From: Naegleria lovaniensis
Taxonomy: Eukaryota > Heterolobosea > Eutetramitea > Acrasida > Naegleriidae
Length of the DNA stretch: 64,000 nt
Assembly: GCF_003324165.1 (NCBI RefSeq)
Contig: NW_025407850.1
Span: forward strand, 434,001 to 498,000
Direction: 5' to 3'
In this document: piece after piece, positions 40,386 through 50,289 of the stretch
Layout of the letters: every line of letters starts with the position of its first letter
Position numbering within the stretch: position 1 is the first letter of the stretch
The notes under the pieces: generated by a model
Databases searched by the model: none
What the model was told of the DNA's origin: nothing
What the model saw: the letters and a program-made list of their open reading frames with translations, nothing else
Program-made: the position numbers and the translations under genes

Positions 40386-41591
40386 TCAATTGCCATCATT
40401 ATCAATTTGATTGCAAGTCAGATCCAAAGAAGTCACCTTCTTCAACCATTCACTCGTAGCAATATATTTGGCACCTTCAATGTCGATGTGGTTGTATCTC
40501 AGATTCAAAGAAGTTAAATTCTTCAACCATTCACTTTCAGCAATATATTTCGCACCTTCACTACCAATTTCATTGTCACTTAGATCCAAAGAAGTTAAAT
40601 TCTGTAAACGTTCACTCATAGCAATATATTTAGCACCTTCATTATCAATTTCATTACCAACCAGATCCAAAGAAGTCAAATTCTTCATCCATTCACTCGT
40701 AGCAATATGTTTGACGCCTTTACTACCAATTTCATTGCCAACTAGATTCAAGGACGTCAAATTCTTCAAACATTCACTTTCAGCAATATATTTCGCACCT
40801 TCACTACCAATGTGATTGTAACCCAGATCCAAAGAAGTCAAGTTCTTCATCCATTCACTCGTAGCCATATGTTTGACGCCTTTACTACCAATGTGATTGT
40901 CATTTAGATCCAAGGAGGTTAAATTCTTTAAACATTCGCTTGTAGAAATATATTTAACACCTTCATTATCAATTTCATTGCCATACAGATCCAAAGACGT
41001 CAAATTCTTTAAACAATCGCTCATAGCAATATATTTAACACCTTCATTATCAATTTCATTGCCAACCAGATTCAAGTAAGTCAAATTCTTCAACCATTCA
41101 CTCGTAGCAATATATTTCACACCTTCACTGTCTATGTGATTGTCACTAAGATCCAAAGAAGTTAAATTCTTTAAACATTCGCTTGTAGAAATATGTTTGA
41201 CATCTTCACTGCTAATTTCATTATGTCCCAAATTCAAACAAGTCAAATTCTTCAAACACTCACAATTAGCTAAAAAAAGTTTGATTGGTTTAGAATCACA
41301 TTTGAAGTGCTTTGGTTGGAATGAAATTGAGAGCGGAATTTGAAAGGATACTTGTCTCCATTGTTTTGAAATTTTCATACAAATTTGAACAATAAACAAC
41401 GATTCGAGGAATTGAAGAATTTCTAAAATAATATCATCAATAAACGGTCCATTGCTAGAACTTGTCGGACAGAAGTCATCTTTTGCAGCACTATCGTTGA
41501 TCATTATTGATGATGAATTTGCTGCTTCAACAACACCAGTTTCAACCGATGGTGAGAGTTTTCTCTTTTTAGCGGCACAAGTATTTGTCAT
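40386..41591 (-). CDS. F-box plus leucine-rich-repeat protein with highly similar tandem repeats
   Basis: 401 aa from ATG 41591 (the open frame upstream has no ATG). Residues about 48-90 form an F-box (FIDDIILEILQFLESLFIVQ). From about 110 the chain consists of some twelve 24-residue RI-type leucine-rich repeats with the pattern ECLKNLTSLDLSDNHIDSEG, VKYIATS. The reading ends DNDGN inside the last unit, so the C-terminal cap normal for LRR proteins is missing. Repeats are strikingly alike at DNA level, consistent with recent tandem duplication or gene conversion. A likely role is substrate receptor of an SCF-type ubiquitin ligase (inference). It lies downstream of an 889-bp AT-rich intergenic region. 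Confidence 0.8.
   Translation of the reverse strand: MTNTCAAKKRKLSPSVETGVVEAANSSSIMINDSAAKDDFCPTSSSNGPFIDDIILEILQFLESLFIVQICMKISKQWRQVSFQIPLSISFQPKHFKCDSKPIKLFLANCECLKNLTCLNLGHNEISSEDVKHISTSECLKNLTSLDLSDNHIDSEGVKYIATSEWLKNLTYLNLVGNEIDNEGVKYIAMSDCLKNLTSLDLYGNEIDNEGVKYISTSECLKNLTSLDLNDNHIGSKGVKHMATSEWMKNLTSLDLGYNHIGSEGAKYIAESECLKNLTSLNLVGNEIGSKGVKHIATSEWMKNLTSLDLVGNEIDNEGAKYIAMSERLQNLTSLDLSDNEIGSEGAKYIAESEWLKNLTSLNLRYNHIDIEGAKYIATSEWLKKVTSLDLTCNQIDNDGN
40400..41270. repeat. 72-bp tandem repeats coding for LRR units
   Basis: About twelve head-to-tail units of 72 bp, each with the core aagaagtcaaattcttcaa or a near variant, then cattcactcgtagcaatata and cacctt. Differences are mainly a few substitutions that alternate between units, the pattern of concerted exchange. 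Confidence 0.9.
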
Positions 41592-42480
41592 TGATGGAAG
41601 ATGAAATACACAATTTTTTTGTTTGTTTCGCTCTGTTTTGTTGTAAACATTAAGATCTTTCTTAGAAATCCGGGGAATCACATCACATCACATCGCATTG
41701 AATCATATCACATCATAATAAATCACATCACAATTCTGGATAGAATTTTCTTCGACGGTGTTCAGGAACGCTCTAAAAAATTCAAAAACATTTATTCCCG
41801 AATAAGGCCAGCCAGAGTTTCCAATAAACAATCGTCTATTAAGGTTTGTCCGCCAATCGTTTGAATTAAAATTTAAACAATAAACATGTTTAAACAATTA
41901 TAATCAAAATAATCATGTTTAAACTTGTATAAACGTTTAAACTCGATCAAACCAAAATTTATTTCTAAAAAACATTAAACAAATTTCTAAAGAATTAAAT
42001 CTCATTTCAGATCGCTCGAGCATGGCTAGAGGTCTAATTCTTATCTTGTCCTCAAGATATTGAAGAGAGAGCGATTTGATCAGACCGCCACTGAGTGGGA
42101 TTCATATTGAGCTCAAATGGAATGGAGTACTCATTAAAATTCAGAATGTTGAACGAACCACTTTTTGTAACATGAGAAACGTCATACTATGCCTTCATCT
42201 TTTCTGATCAATTAGAAATAATATTACTATAATATATATTATTATTGTAATTTTAAACATTTACATGATCAAACATAATAAACTTGGTATTCAAGTTTAA
42301 ACGTTTTAAAACTTGTTCAACCATGAACACAATAAACAATGACACTTCAAACCGAAGGCAGTAAAATCACAAGAAGAATGGGAAGAAGAGGAATGTTGTG
42401 AAATGTACTTAAGAATTTTTCTCTAAAAAAATCCTCATGGACATGCCTATCTCAATATTCATCCATGAAATACATTGATC
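41592..42480. other. 889-bp AT-rich intergenic region
   Basis: No coding sequence I can support. It begins with a degenerate (atcac)n tract at about 41670-41732 and holds four GTTTAAAC palindromes flanking a 300-bp core of more balanced composition (42010-42180). No terminal inverted repeats, target-site duplication or transposase remnant is visible, and no tRNA-like fold. Confidence 0.55.
41888..42302. repeat. Cluster of GTTTAAAC palindromes
   Basis: The self-complementary octamer GTTTAAAC occurs at 41888-41895, 41917-41924, 41935-41942 and 42295-42302. Surrounding sequence is also related (tttaaacttgtataaacg at one end, tttaaacgttttaaaacttg at the other). Confidence 0.9.
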
Positions 42481-44088
42481 TCAATAATAATCATCCATAG
42501 AGGAAGATTCTGGTGCAAATTTCCAAATATAAATTGCCATGGTTGCAGCTGCTAGTACAAAAATTCCACCCCAAATGAATAATGATTGTTGTCTCATCTC
42601 TGTTTCACTTATTTCAACAAGTTGTTTTCTTCCCTTCTTTGAATGAATCGTTCGACTGTTGTTACTATTACTACTAGTCTTTGAAGAATGATTTTTGTTT
42701 GATGATTTTTTCATATTCGAATACAGTAATGGTTGTCCATCATTCAATGAATGTTGATACTTGTTGTTAGTAGATCGATGCGTCGAATTCACAACCCGAC
42801 TCGAATGAGTTTCAAATCCAAAAAATTGAAAAAGTGGAGAAAGAGGTGATTTTGGAGATTGAACAGTGTCATCACCATGATCGTCATTGGCAAATACCAA
42901 CTGTTGAGGAGATTGAGGAGAGAGTGGACTTGGATAATTTCTTAAATATTCTTCTGTCAATCGTTGTTGTTTGGATTTTTCACATATTGGTGGTCGTGTA
43001 TTGTCTTGTTCTTCAGACATGGATGAGTCGTTGTCATCATCACTTGAAAGATCATCTTCATCAGTGGAAGATGAATTCTCTGAAAATGCTCTTAATGAAT
43101 GATTTTGAGTGAATTCCATCAGATCATCAATCTGAGGAACTTGTTTCTTGGAGCAAATATGAATGGAACAAAGTTTTTCAAAGGTAGCACACAAATTCAT
43201 AAAATTAGGTTTTGGAACTTGAAATGGAATATTTCGAATGGGAATGTGTTTCACACCGAGTTCATTCCATAACAAGTGTTCAATCATGTCACGATTAATG
43301 GTACCTGGACAATACACCATTGAAGCAAATACTTTTTGAACACTTTTTGAATGATGGGTACTTGCTAATTTCAAAGAACTGTCATGATTGTTAGTTATTA
43401 CACTTTTCGAGAGGGTTGGAACTTCCTCTACAAAATAGCTTGCCCATTGTTGTGTCAATAGAGTGTGTAATTTTTCTTGAAATTGTTTTTCTTGATTTCT
43501 TCGAATTTCACTTCCTGCAGATTTGGCCCGATGTCCAGTTTGAATATCGTGTGAAAGTTGTCTTCCTCCTTGTTTCTTTCGTGAGACATAATTTGAGAAG
43601 GTTTTATGAACGAGACATTTTCCACTTTCAAAATCAAAAATTCCTCCAGAAAAGTGTCCACCATGCATGATACAAATAAATAATAAATTTGAAAATATTT
43701 CAGAATTGGAGGTTTGATTGTTGTCTGTCATGTCATTCACTTGATTTGAAGAAGAAAAGGGATGTAAAATGTGTTGATCCTTGGATTGGATGCATTCTTC
43801 ATTCATTTCTCGAGAATTTTCATCAATATTGTACCAACAATTCCAAAAAGTCATTACTTTAGAATTTTCTTCATGATCTCTTTCGTTGGAATGGTTTGGT
43901 AAATGCACTCCGATGAGTCCTGGAATTTGATTATAATTTTTTTCTAATACACAAATTGGATGATGATTTGTCGTCGAATTAGTGGCCATTGTGTTTTCAA
44001 TAAGAGCATTTAGAATGGTTTCATCATTGATTTTATATCGCCCGAAGGGATAGTCATCAATGTTCGACGCAGCTGTGGAGGATGACAT
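42481..44088 (-). CDS. VLRF1-domain protein (Vms1/ANKZF1-like) with C-terminal membrane anchor
   Basis: Intronless, 535 aa; ATG 44088 follows eight A. The VLRF1 domain covers about 130-316: LFICIMHGGHFSGGIFDFES, VHKTFSNYVSRKKQGGRQLS, AKSAGSEIRRNQEKQFQEKL, and a closing beta/alpha segment ending RNIPFQVPKPNFMNLCATFE. In yeast Vms1 the KKQGGxQ loop holds the catalytic Gln; here it is Gln177. Family role: releasing nascent chains from peptidyl-tRNA on stalled 60S subunits in ribosome quality control, with Cdc48. Unlike Vms1/ANKZF1, I see no C2H2 zinc finger, ankyrin repeats or VIM helix. The protein ends instead in a hydrophobic helix SLFIWGGIFVLAAATMAIYI with a short acidic tail, a tail-anchor layout. 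Membrane identity (ER or mitochondrion) cannot be told. Confidence 0.8.
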   Translation of the reverse strand: MSSSTAASNIDDYPFGRYKINDETILNALIENTMATNSTTNHHPICVLEKNYNQIPGLIGVHLPNHSNERDHEENSKVMTFWNCWYNIDENSREMNEECIQSKDQHILHPFSSSNQVNDMTDNNQTSNSEIFSNLLFICIMHGGHFSGGIFDFESGKCLVHKTFSNYVSRKKQGGRQLSHDIQTGHRAKSAGSEIRRNQEKQFQEKLHTLLTQQWASYFVEEVPTLSKSVITNNHDSSLKLASTHHSKSVQKVFASMVYCPGTINRDMIEHLLWNELGVKHIPIRNIPFQVPKPNFMNLCATFEKLCSIHICSKKQVPQIDDLMEFTQNHSLRAFSENSSSTDEDDLSSDDDNDSSMSEEQDNTRPPICEKSKQQRLTEEYLRNYPSPLSPQSPQQLVFANDDHGDDTVQSPKSPLSPLFQFFGFETHSSRVVNSTHRSTNNKYQHSLNDGQPLLYSNMKKSSNKNHSSKTSSNSNNSRTIHSKKGRKQLVEISETEMRQQSLFIWGGIFVLAAATMAIYIWKFAPESSSMDDYY

Positions 44089-44309
44089 TTTTTTTTGATG
44101 TTCAATTTCTGAATGAATAATTTGAATATCATTCACAGAAATTGAAAAATTTTCTTCTCTTCATATGATTCCCAAACTGTTGCATTGATAGCGGCTGGAT
44201 GAATGTGCACGTTTTGAAAAAGAGAAGAAGGTAAAATTGAATTTGGATTTCAAAAGGAATTAAAAAAAGAGACGTTGGCCCGTCAGTTGTCATCCAAACC
44301 AACAAAAAA

Positions 44310-46055
44310 ATGCCCAGTGACGATAGCTTGAGTATGGATGGTGATGCCGAAGAAGGCTTCGAAGTGCTTTTGGACGTATGTATATTCAATATATGTATCA
44401 ATTAATTGTATCATTCATTGGTCTGATCAATCTAAACAACATGCAAATTTTCAAAACCATCGTTCAAAACTTTCCAATCATGTTCTTTTTCAACGTCCGT
44501 ACGGGATCGTATGGAATATACGATGGCTCTCGTTGATGTAAATTGGATCGTATTCATGAATGTTTCCATTCCTTATGAAAACCATCCGATGATGTTTCAT
44601 TTTCATTATACAACAATAACAATAACAACAATACATACATAACGACAACAACATCACATTCCATCACCGCTCATCATCATGTTCCAACCATGACATTATC
44701 AAAACAACCATCATCATCTATCCCAAATTATGAACCCAACCACTCAACATGGTTCATCATGATGGGATCACTATTTTTCACAAAACACAAAACAACAATG
44801 AATATATTTGACGAATGACTGAACGAACCCCACTTGTAACCATCCTTGTATCCATCATTTCCATAATATACATATTCATGAATATATATACAAACGTCAA
44901 TATGACCCATCGATTCATATCATATACAATGACACACACTCTCTTGAATATATGAATTCTTGAAACCCTCTCTCAACAACAACAACATCAAATCATCCAA
45001 TGCAACAATAGGAAATTAAAAATAAGGAAAAATCTCTGCGAGATGCAGTCTACAATCTCCATAAAGCAACTTCAAAAGAACAACGAACCACACTCATTAA
45101 AAAAGCAGAACAATTCTACAAACAAGCAAAAGAGAATATCAATGTACTCAAAGACGATCTCTCTTCCTATAATGGAAATAAGAAAAAAACCTATCAAACT
45201 GAAATGAAGAAACTCGAACAAGCAATTGCAAAGAGTTACAATGATTTGACTCAAATTAAAGAGAATAGAGAAACTCCAGGAAGTGTCACAACTCCAACTG
45301 GAAGTGACCATGGTGGTAATTTGTCAGCCAATACTCCAACTGGAAGTAGAAAATCAAGTAGTGCCAAGACAGATGATGGAATGGTCACAACACCTGGTGG
45401 ATCAAGTTCTGGCGGTGGTTCAAAGAAAGGATCCTCAAAAAAGAATTATGATGAACAAGATGGTGCCATCATTATGGATGATGACGGAGCCAATGGACAA
45501 CCCAAACAATTACAAAAAGGTCACTCTCGAGTGGATGAAATTTTAACCATTTATGATAAAAATAATGAAATGTTAGATAACATGATTAGAATTGGAGATG
45601 AGACAATACAAATTGGTGCAGCAGCTGCTGAAAAGTTAAAACAACAAACTGAGAGAATGGTTCTCATTCAAAAAGATTTGGATGAATTGGGAGATGGATT
45701 GAAGAGAGCTAAAAAAGAATTGAATGCTTTCATTAGAGGTACTAATTGTGATAAGGCAGTAATTTGTATTTTCATTATCATTGTTTTGGTAATGGTTGCA
45801 GTGATTATTGGATGGCAAGTGGCAAAATATGTTTGTATTAAGGGAGTGACTAATACCTGTATTGGAGGTTTTTCAAATTCTTCTTCATTCTCTGTGAGTG
45901 GAAGTTTGGAACCTTTCAAAGTTGATTCTTTACATTCAGAGAGTGCTAGTGGTGGTAGTAGTGGTAGCGGCGCTAGTGGTAGTGGTGTTTCATTGAACAA
46001 GGATTTGATCACATCTCTTGTTACAACAATCAATGAACAACAGAAGAAGAATTAA
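44310..46055 (+). CDS. Qb-SNARE, NPSN-like, two exons
   Basis: Exon 1 is 44310-44375 (MPSDDSLSMDGDAEEGFEVL) and exon 2 is 45012-46055, giving 369 aa. The 636-bp intron (gtatgt..caatag) is the longest in the window. The start ATG follows seven A. The N-terminal helices (EIKNKEKSLRDAVYNLHKAT, EQFYKQAKENINVLKDDLSS) resemble the Habc-type region of plant NPSN and Vti1 proteins. A Ser/Gly/Thr-rich linker leads to a SNARE motif at about 175-240, with the central Gln in EKLKQQTERMVLIQKDLDEL, and one membrane helix (AVICIFIIIVLVMVAVIIGW). After the helix come about 75 Ser/Gly-rich residues that would be lumenal or extracellular; SNAREs normally stop after the helix. Role: membrane fusion on the secretory or endosomal route, or cytokinesis as for NPSN11; exact step unknown. 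Confidence 0.78.
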
Positions 46056-46189
46056 AACCATTTCACTACTTGGCATTGTAATTATACTTTTTTGTGGTAA
46101 TGAGAGTTCTTTCTCGTGTTCTTGACGACGAGCCAAGATGATAGTGGTGTGTAATCATTCATTCACAACATAATCAAAATGATCAAAAA

Positions 46190-47426
46190 ATGGCTCAATT
46201 ATTCGATATTGATGAGACGACACTGGTTTCAAAATTATTTTCTAAAAATTTCAATATCATGATCACTATTGTCACTGGGTTGACATTGGCAATATTGATT
46301 TGGAAATTATCTCAAAAGAAAATCGAAACCAATAATCATTCCGATGATGATGAATGCATGAAATTTGGAATGGATGACCCTCTGTGTGAAATGAAAAATC
46401 TTTCAAACTTTTCAAAGACTTCGGACCGAAAATGGATTCTCTTTTTAATTCCATCATTATTTACAGATCATCGAATTTTCAATAATCAAAAGAAAGTTTT
46501 TGGAGATTTAATTGAAACCATAGATTTAGAAAAAATAGAAGAAAATTCCAAATTGACTTTGCAGAGTTATGCCAAACAATTGGCTCATCAAATTATTACT
46601 AAATATAGTAGTATTGAAACGAAAGAAAACAACGCTGTTGAAGGATTTCTTGTGGGCGGATTTTGTGTGGGTGGAATGATTTCAATTCTTCTAGCTCAGG
46701 AATTATTAACCATTGCACCTCCAAATTTTGCAAACAAGTTAAAAGGAATTTTACTTATTGGAAGTTGTCCTTCCTTTACTCATTGTGTCGATCCCTATTA
46801 CATGAAATTGAAAAGAATTGTCATGAATTATTTACCCACTCGTATCTTTGAATCAATTGTGAAAATGTATTTATGGTCGAATAGTGCAATCAGTGCATGG
46901 ATGGAACGAAGTGTGTTGACAAGTTTATGGTCACAAGATCGAAATGTGATGGAGGAGTACAAGTCCTTGTTGAAGAGTATGATGGTTGAAAAGGATCCTG
47001 AATTTGTCATTCAAATGTTGAAAGCTGAATTTAATTTTAGTGCAGAAGAGGGACAAGAAGATTATGTGAAATGGTCAATTTTCTCGGAACATAATATTCC
47101 CATCTCGCATGTAAGTATGATGATCGTTGGCATGGAGTTGTTCAATATGAATGATGTCATGTTGATTTCATCCAATATAACTCATTCTTCAGATACATGG
47201 AGATCACGACTACTTGATTCAATCTTCTCTCTGTGAGAAGTTTGTCAAAGAATCTATTCTTCCAAAACAAACCAACTATCGTTTGCATGTAATGAAATCA
47301 TCAGGACACTTTCTGCCATTAACACGTAAGAATGCTGTGAATAATTTTATTTACAATCTGTTGAATGAACTATCAAGCACAATTGCATATGGCAGCAGTA
47401 ATCATGACGACAGAGTACAAAATTAA
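46190..47426 (+). CDS. Membrane-anchored alpha/beta hydrolase-like protein with Cys nucleophile
   Basis: Exons 46190-47110 and 47193-47426 (intron gtaagt..cttcag, 82 bp) give 384 aa. A hydrophobic helix at about 25-43 (IMITIVTGLTLAILIW) probably anchors the N-terminus. Alpha/beta-hydrolase landmarks: a starting strand WILFLIPSLFTDHRIF, nucleophile elbow VGGFCVGGMISIL with Cys159 in place of the usual Ser, acid strand IPISHIHGDHDYLI rebuilt by splicing, and late His in SGHFLPLTRKN. So the putative triad is Cys-Asp-His. Cys elbows occur in dienelactone hydrolases and in some related families; substrate is unknown. Its stop codon overlaps the convergent ERG28-like gene by 4 bp. Confidence 0.7.
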
Positions 47427-48137
47427 TCTTCATGTACATAAATGTCTTCTTTTTGAATATCTTCCCCACGTTGTCGATTAATCTTCTTTTCTTGAATCAA
47501 TCTTAATTCATAATAATAATTACGAACAGCCCAGATAAAGTTGAAAAGCAAGAACACAGTGACCAACGCAGTGTATTCATAACGAATACTCTTGTAATAG
47601 AAAGTTTCAGCAAGATAGTGTAGAATTGAGAAGCCATCAGCAAAGAGAGTGTACGTGGTAAGGGCCTTGTTCTTCTCAATACTGGCACAATACAGATTTA
47701 AGAAACCTTTGTGTGTTAGAAATAACGAATGGAATTGTCATGAAAATATTTAAAAATCATTCAACAAACGACGTCGATGGAAATCAATTTTTCATCATCA
47801 CATGTTCTCAATACTACATACCAACTACAAATCCAAGAACAGCTGAAGATCTTTGCAAGTGATCGTTTCTTCCTTGTTTTGAAAAACCAAAGAAGATATC
47901 GGCATGAAGAATTGTTGTTAACGTATCCACATAGAGTAAAATAGCATTGGCGATAAAGGCCAATCCAACAATGAAGAGACTTGTGTTAAATATCCGTTTT
48001 CCAGGAAAATATAATTGACGAATACTATCTTTCAAGACTCTCTTTTTACGGTCTGTTTCTTGTTGCGCCTGACTTGGACCTTCCTTATTGACTGTGATAT
48101 CTTCTTCTTGTCTATTAGCAAATCTTGATTCAACCAT
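47423..48137 (-). CDS. Four-helix membrane protein, ERG28-like
   Basis: Exons 48137-47822 and 47706-47423 (intron gtatgt..caaag, 115 bp) give 199 aa. After a charged 45-residue start there are four hydrophobic helices (FNTSLFIVGLAFIANAILLY; SSAVLGFVVGFLNLYCA across the junction; YTLFADGFSILHYLAETFYY; ALVTVFLFFNFIWAV) and a charged tail. The order QRSSAVLGF..., then NKALTTYTLFADGFSILHYL, then AETFYY parallels Erg28 (QARTFGIW..., NKTLYHITLW, HFLSELFVY). Erg28 is an ER scaffold tethering sterol C-4 demethylation enzymes; Naegleria makes sterols. The match is by eye and divergent, so the name is provisional. Confidence 0.55.
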
Positions 48138-48445
48138 TTTCTTTGTTACGTTGTGGTGTTTTGTTTGGTTGAAAAATGTTCAATTAATGAAAGATTTTTG
48201 AATGGTGGAAATAATACAAAACCAGCTAAACTCAATCAAGCAACATGACATTTAAAGAAGTCAAAAACGTAATTTTCCATGTTGGGTTATAAAGTCATCG
48301 ATATTCAATTAGAGATCTCATCAAGAGGCGTAACAAGATCTTCAGCTGAAGGAGAGTTGAGAATTGTTACGAGTTTTCAGTTAAGTACTGATTGATGTGG
48401 TTCCGAATGATTACGGATACGATGCCTTAAACATGCATGGTTTCT
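48138..48445. other. 308-bp intergenic region
   Basis: 5' flank of the ERG28-like gene and 3' flank of the small membrane-peptide gene. AT-rich, with no open frame of note and no repeat. Confidence 0.5.
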
Positions 48446-48601
48446 TTAGTTGTTGTTCAAATATCCTGCGAAAGTCAGTTTTCCGTCTTTCACTGGTGTC
48501 TTTACCGCAATCATTGCAGCCATGATGATGAATGCATACAACGCCAAACAAGCCAACCCCAATACGACGCACAAACAAACAGCCTTCTTTGTGTCCTTCA
48601 T
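48446..48601 (-). CDS. Small single-helix membrane protein, 51 aa
   Basis: ATG 48601 is directly preceded by nine A, the start context shared by many genes in this window. The 51-residue product begins MKDTKKAVCLCVVLGLACLA and continues LYAFIIMAAMIAVKTPVKDG, so one hydrophobic helix of about 23 residues follows a short basic N-terminus, with a tail ending YLNNN. It could be a signal-anchored peptide or a small subunit of a membrane complex. I recognise no family. An antisense frame and a frame-shifted longer frame overlap it but lack a good start. Confidence 0.5.
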   Translation of the reverse strand: MKDTKKAVCLCVVLGLACLALYAFIIMAAMIAVKTPVKDGKLTFAGYLNNN

Positions 48602-49018
48602 TTTTTTTTATTATTTGCATGAAATACCATGACAGAGAAAGATCGTTCCGAGTGTATTCCAAGCTCAACATCATGAGACACAACATAAGAATATTCGTTT
48701 GACATGACCATAATTGTAATGGTCAACCGTTAAAATGGCGCGACAACGCCATCCAAAAAAAAATCGAATCGGCGCTGCTCCACATCAGCCATCTCTCTTC
48801 CCAGCGCTGCAAAGAATACCATCATCACCGCAGCTGTTGCATCATTTTATCATCATCATCAACTACAATATATATTCCCACTACATTGAACGTTGTTGGA
48901 ATCTTGAGTAAATATATACAACAACAACAACCATCAGACGACTTTTTTTTTCTTTGCTGATATCTTCCACTTTTAATTTAACGTACAACAACTTTCGTAA
49001 ATACATATATACATCATC
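48602..49018. other. 417-bp divergent promoter region before PP1
   Basis: Includes a locally GC-richer patch (about 48735-48830, gcgacaacgccatcc and gaatcggcgctgctcc), then a tract of caacaacaac and catatatacatcatcatc just upstream of the PP1 start codon. No RNA gene recognised. Confidence 0.45.
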
Positions 49019-50098
49019 ATGTCTACTCCTACAACACCAACAGACATCGATATTGATGGCATCATTTTCAAATTATTAGAGGTTAGAGGTTCTCGACCTG
49101 GAAAACAAGGTTTGTATTTTCGGTAATCATTTGATGAACTCATCATCCACTGTGCGTACTAGTGAACCTAACTGAAAACGAAATCAAACAATTAATATTA
49201 AAATCTAGGGAAATATTCATATCTCAACCTCCATTGCTGGAGCTCGAAGCACCTATTAAAATTTGCGGAGATGTACACGGGCAATATTATGATCTATTGA
49301 GATTGTTTGAATATGGAGGATTCCCACCAGAAGCTAATTATCTCTTTTTAGGTGACTATGTGGACAGAGGAAAGCAATCATTAGAAACTATCTGCCTTTT
49401 ACTCGCCTACAAAATCAAATATCCAGAAAATTTCTTCCTCTTGAGAGGTAATCACGGTATGTACATTGATCAAACCTGTTTGTAATGTTTAATGTTGTTG
49501 TTATTAGAGTGTGCTTCTATTAACAGAATTTACGGATTTTACGATGAATGTAAAAGGAGATACTCCATAAGATTATGGAAGAGCTTTACTGATTGTTTCA
49601 ACTGTATGCCAGTTGCAGCAATCATAGACGAGAAAATATTCTGCATGCATGGTGGATTGTCACCAGAACTTCATAACATGGAACAAATCAGAAAAGTAAT
49701 GCGTCCAACGTAAGTACACACACGATTGTGCAGTAGTTTGTGTGACCGATTTTAGCGATGTACCAGATAGCGGTTTACTTTGCGATTTATTGTGGAGTGA
49801 TCCTGAAGAAGGAATCCAAGGATGGGGAGAAAATGATAGAGGAGTATCATTTACTTTTGGAAGTGATGTTGTAGAAAAATTCCTGAAAAAACACGATTTG
49901 GATCTTGTTTGTCGTGCTCACCAAGTAGTAGAAGATGGATATAAATTCTTCGCCAAGAGACAATTGGTGACGATTTTCAGTGCACCAAACTACTGTAACG
50001 AATTTGATAATGCAGGCGCAATGATGTCCGTAGATGAAACTTTGATGTGTTCATTCCAAATATTGAAGCCAGCAGTCAAGAAGAGCTATTATTATTAA
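49019..50098 (+). CDS. PP1: Serine/threonine protein phosphatase PP1 catalytic subunit
   Basis: Four exons (49019-49109, 49163-49456, 49508-49709, 49756-50098) give 309 aa. All three introns are gt..ag and about 46-53 bp long, among the shortest here. Splicing restores every PPP-family signature: [80 protein letters not shown] and [40 protein letters not shown] and [19 protein letters not shown] mark it as PP1 and not PP2A. The C-terminal tail after the core is short (PAVKKSYYY) and lacks the regulated TPPR site of animal PP1. Role: a metal-dependent phosphatase directed by many RVxF regulatory subunits. Confidence 0.96.
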
Positions 50099-50289
50099 AG
50101 TTTTGATTTTTCTATCCCACCAATCAGCACGTTCCAACCGTCCAATAATGAATTTGTCATGTCGTTATTGGCGAGTCACATGGCAAATTTCACATGATTA
50201 AAATAGATGCTTGTCTTAATTTGAAATTAGTAGTAGATTTACCTTGTTTAGCATGTTTAATTACGCTTGTTGACATGTTCATTTTCGCT

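Noticed and set aside
42011-42075. Inverted repeat atcgctc/gagcgat, considered as a tRNA or small-RNA hairpin
   Set aside because: Only 7 bp, with no A/B box, clover-leaf or acceptor stem; chance is adequate.
41660-42480. Possible decayed transposon in the 889-bp spacer
   Set aside because: No terminal inverted repeats, target duplication or coding remnant found by eye; kept only as a palindrome cluster.
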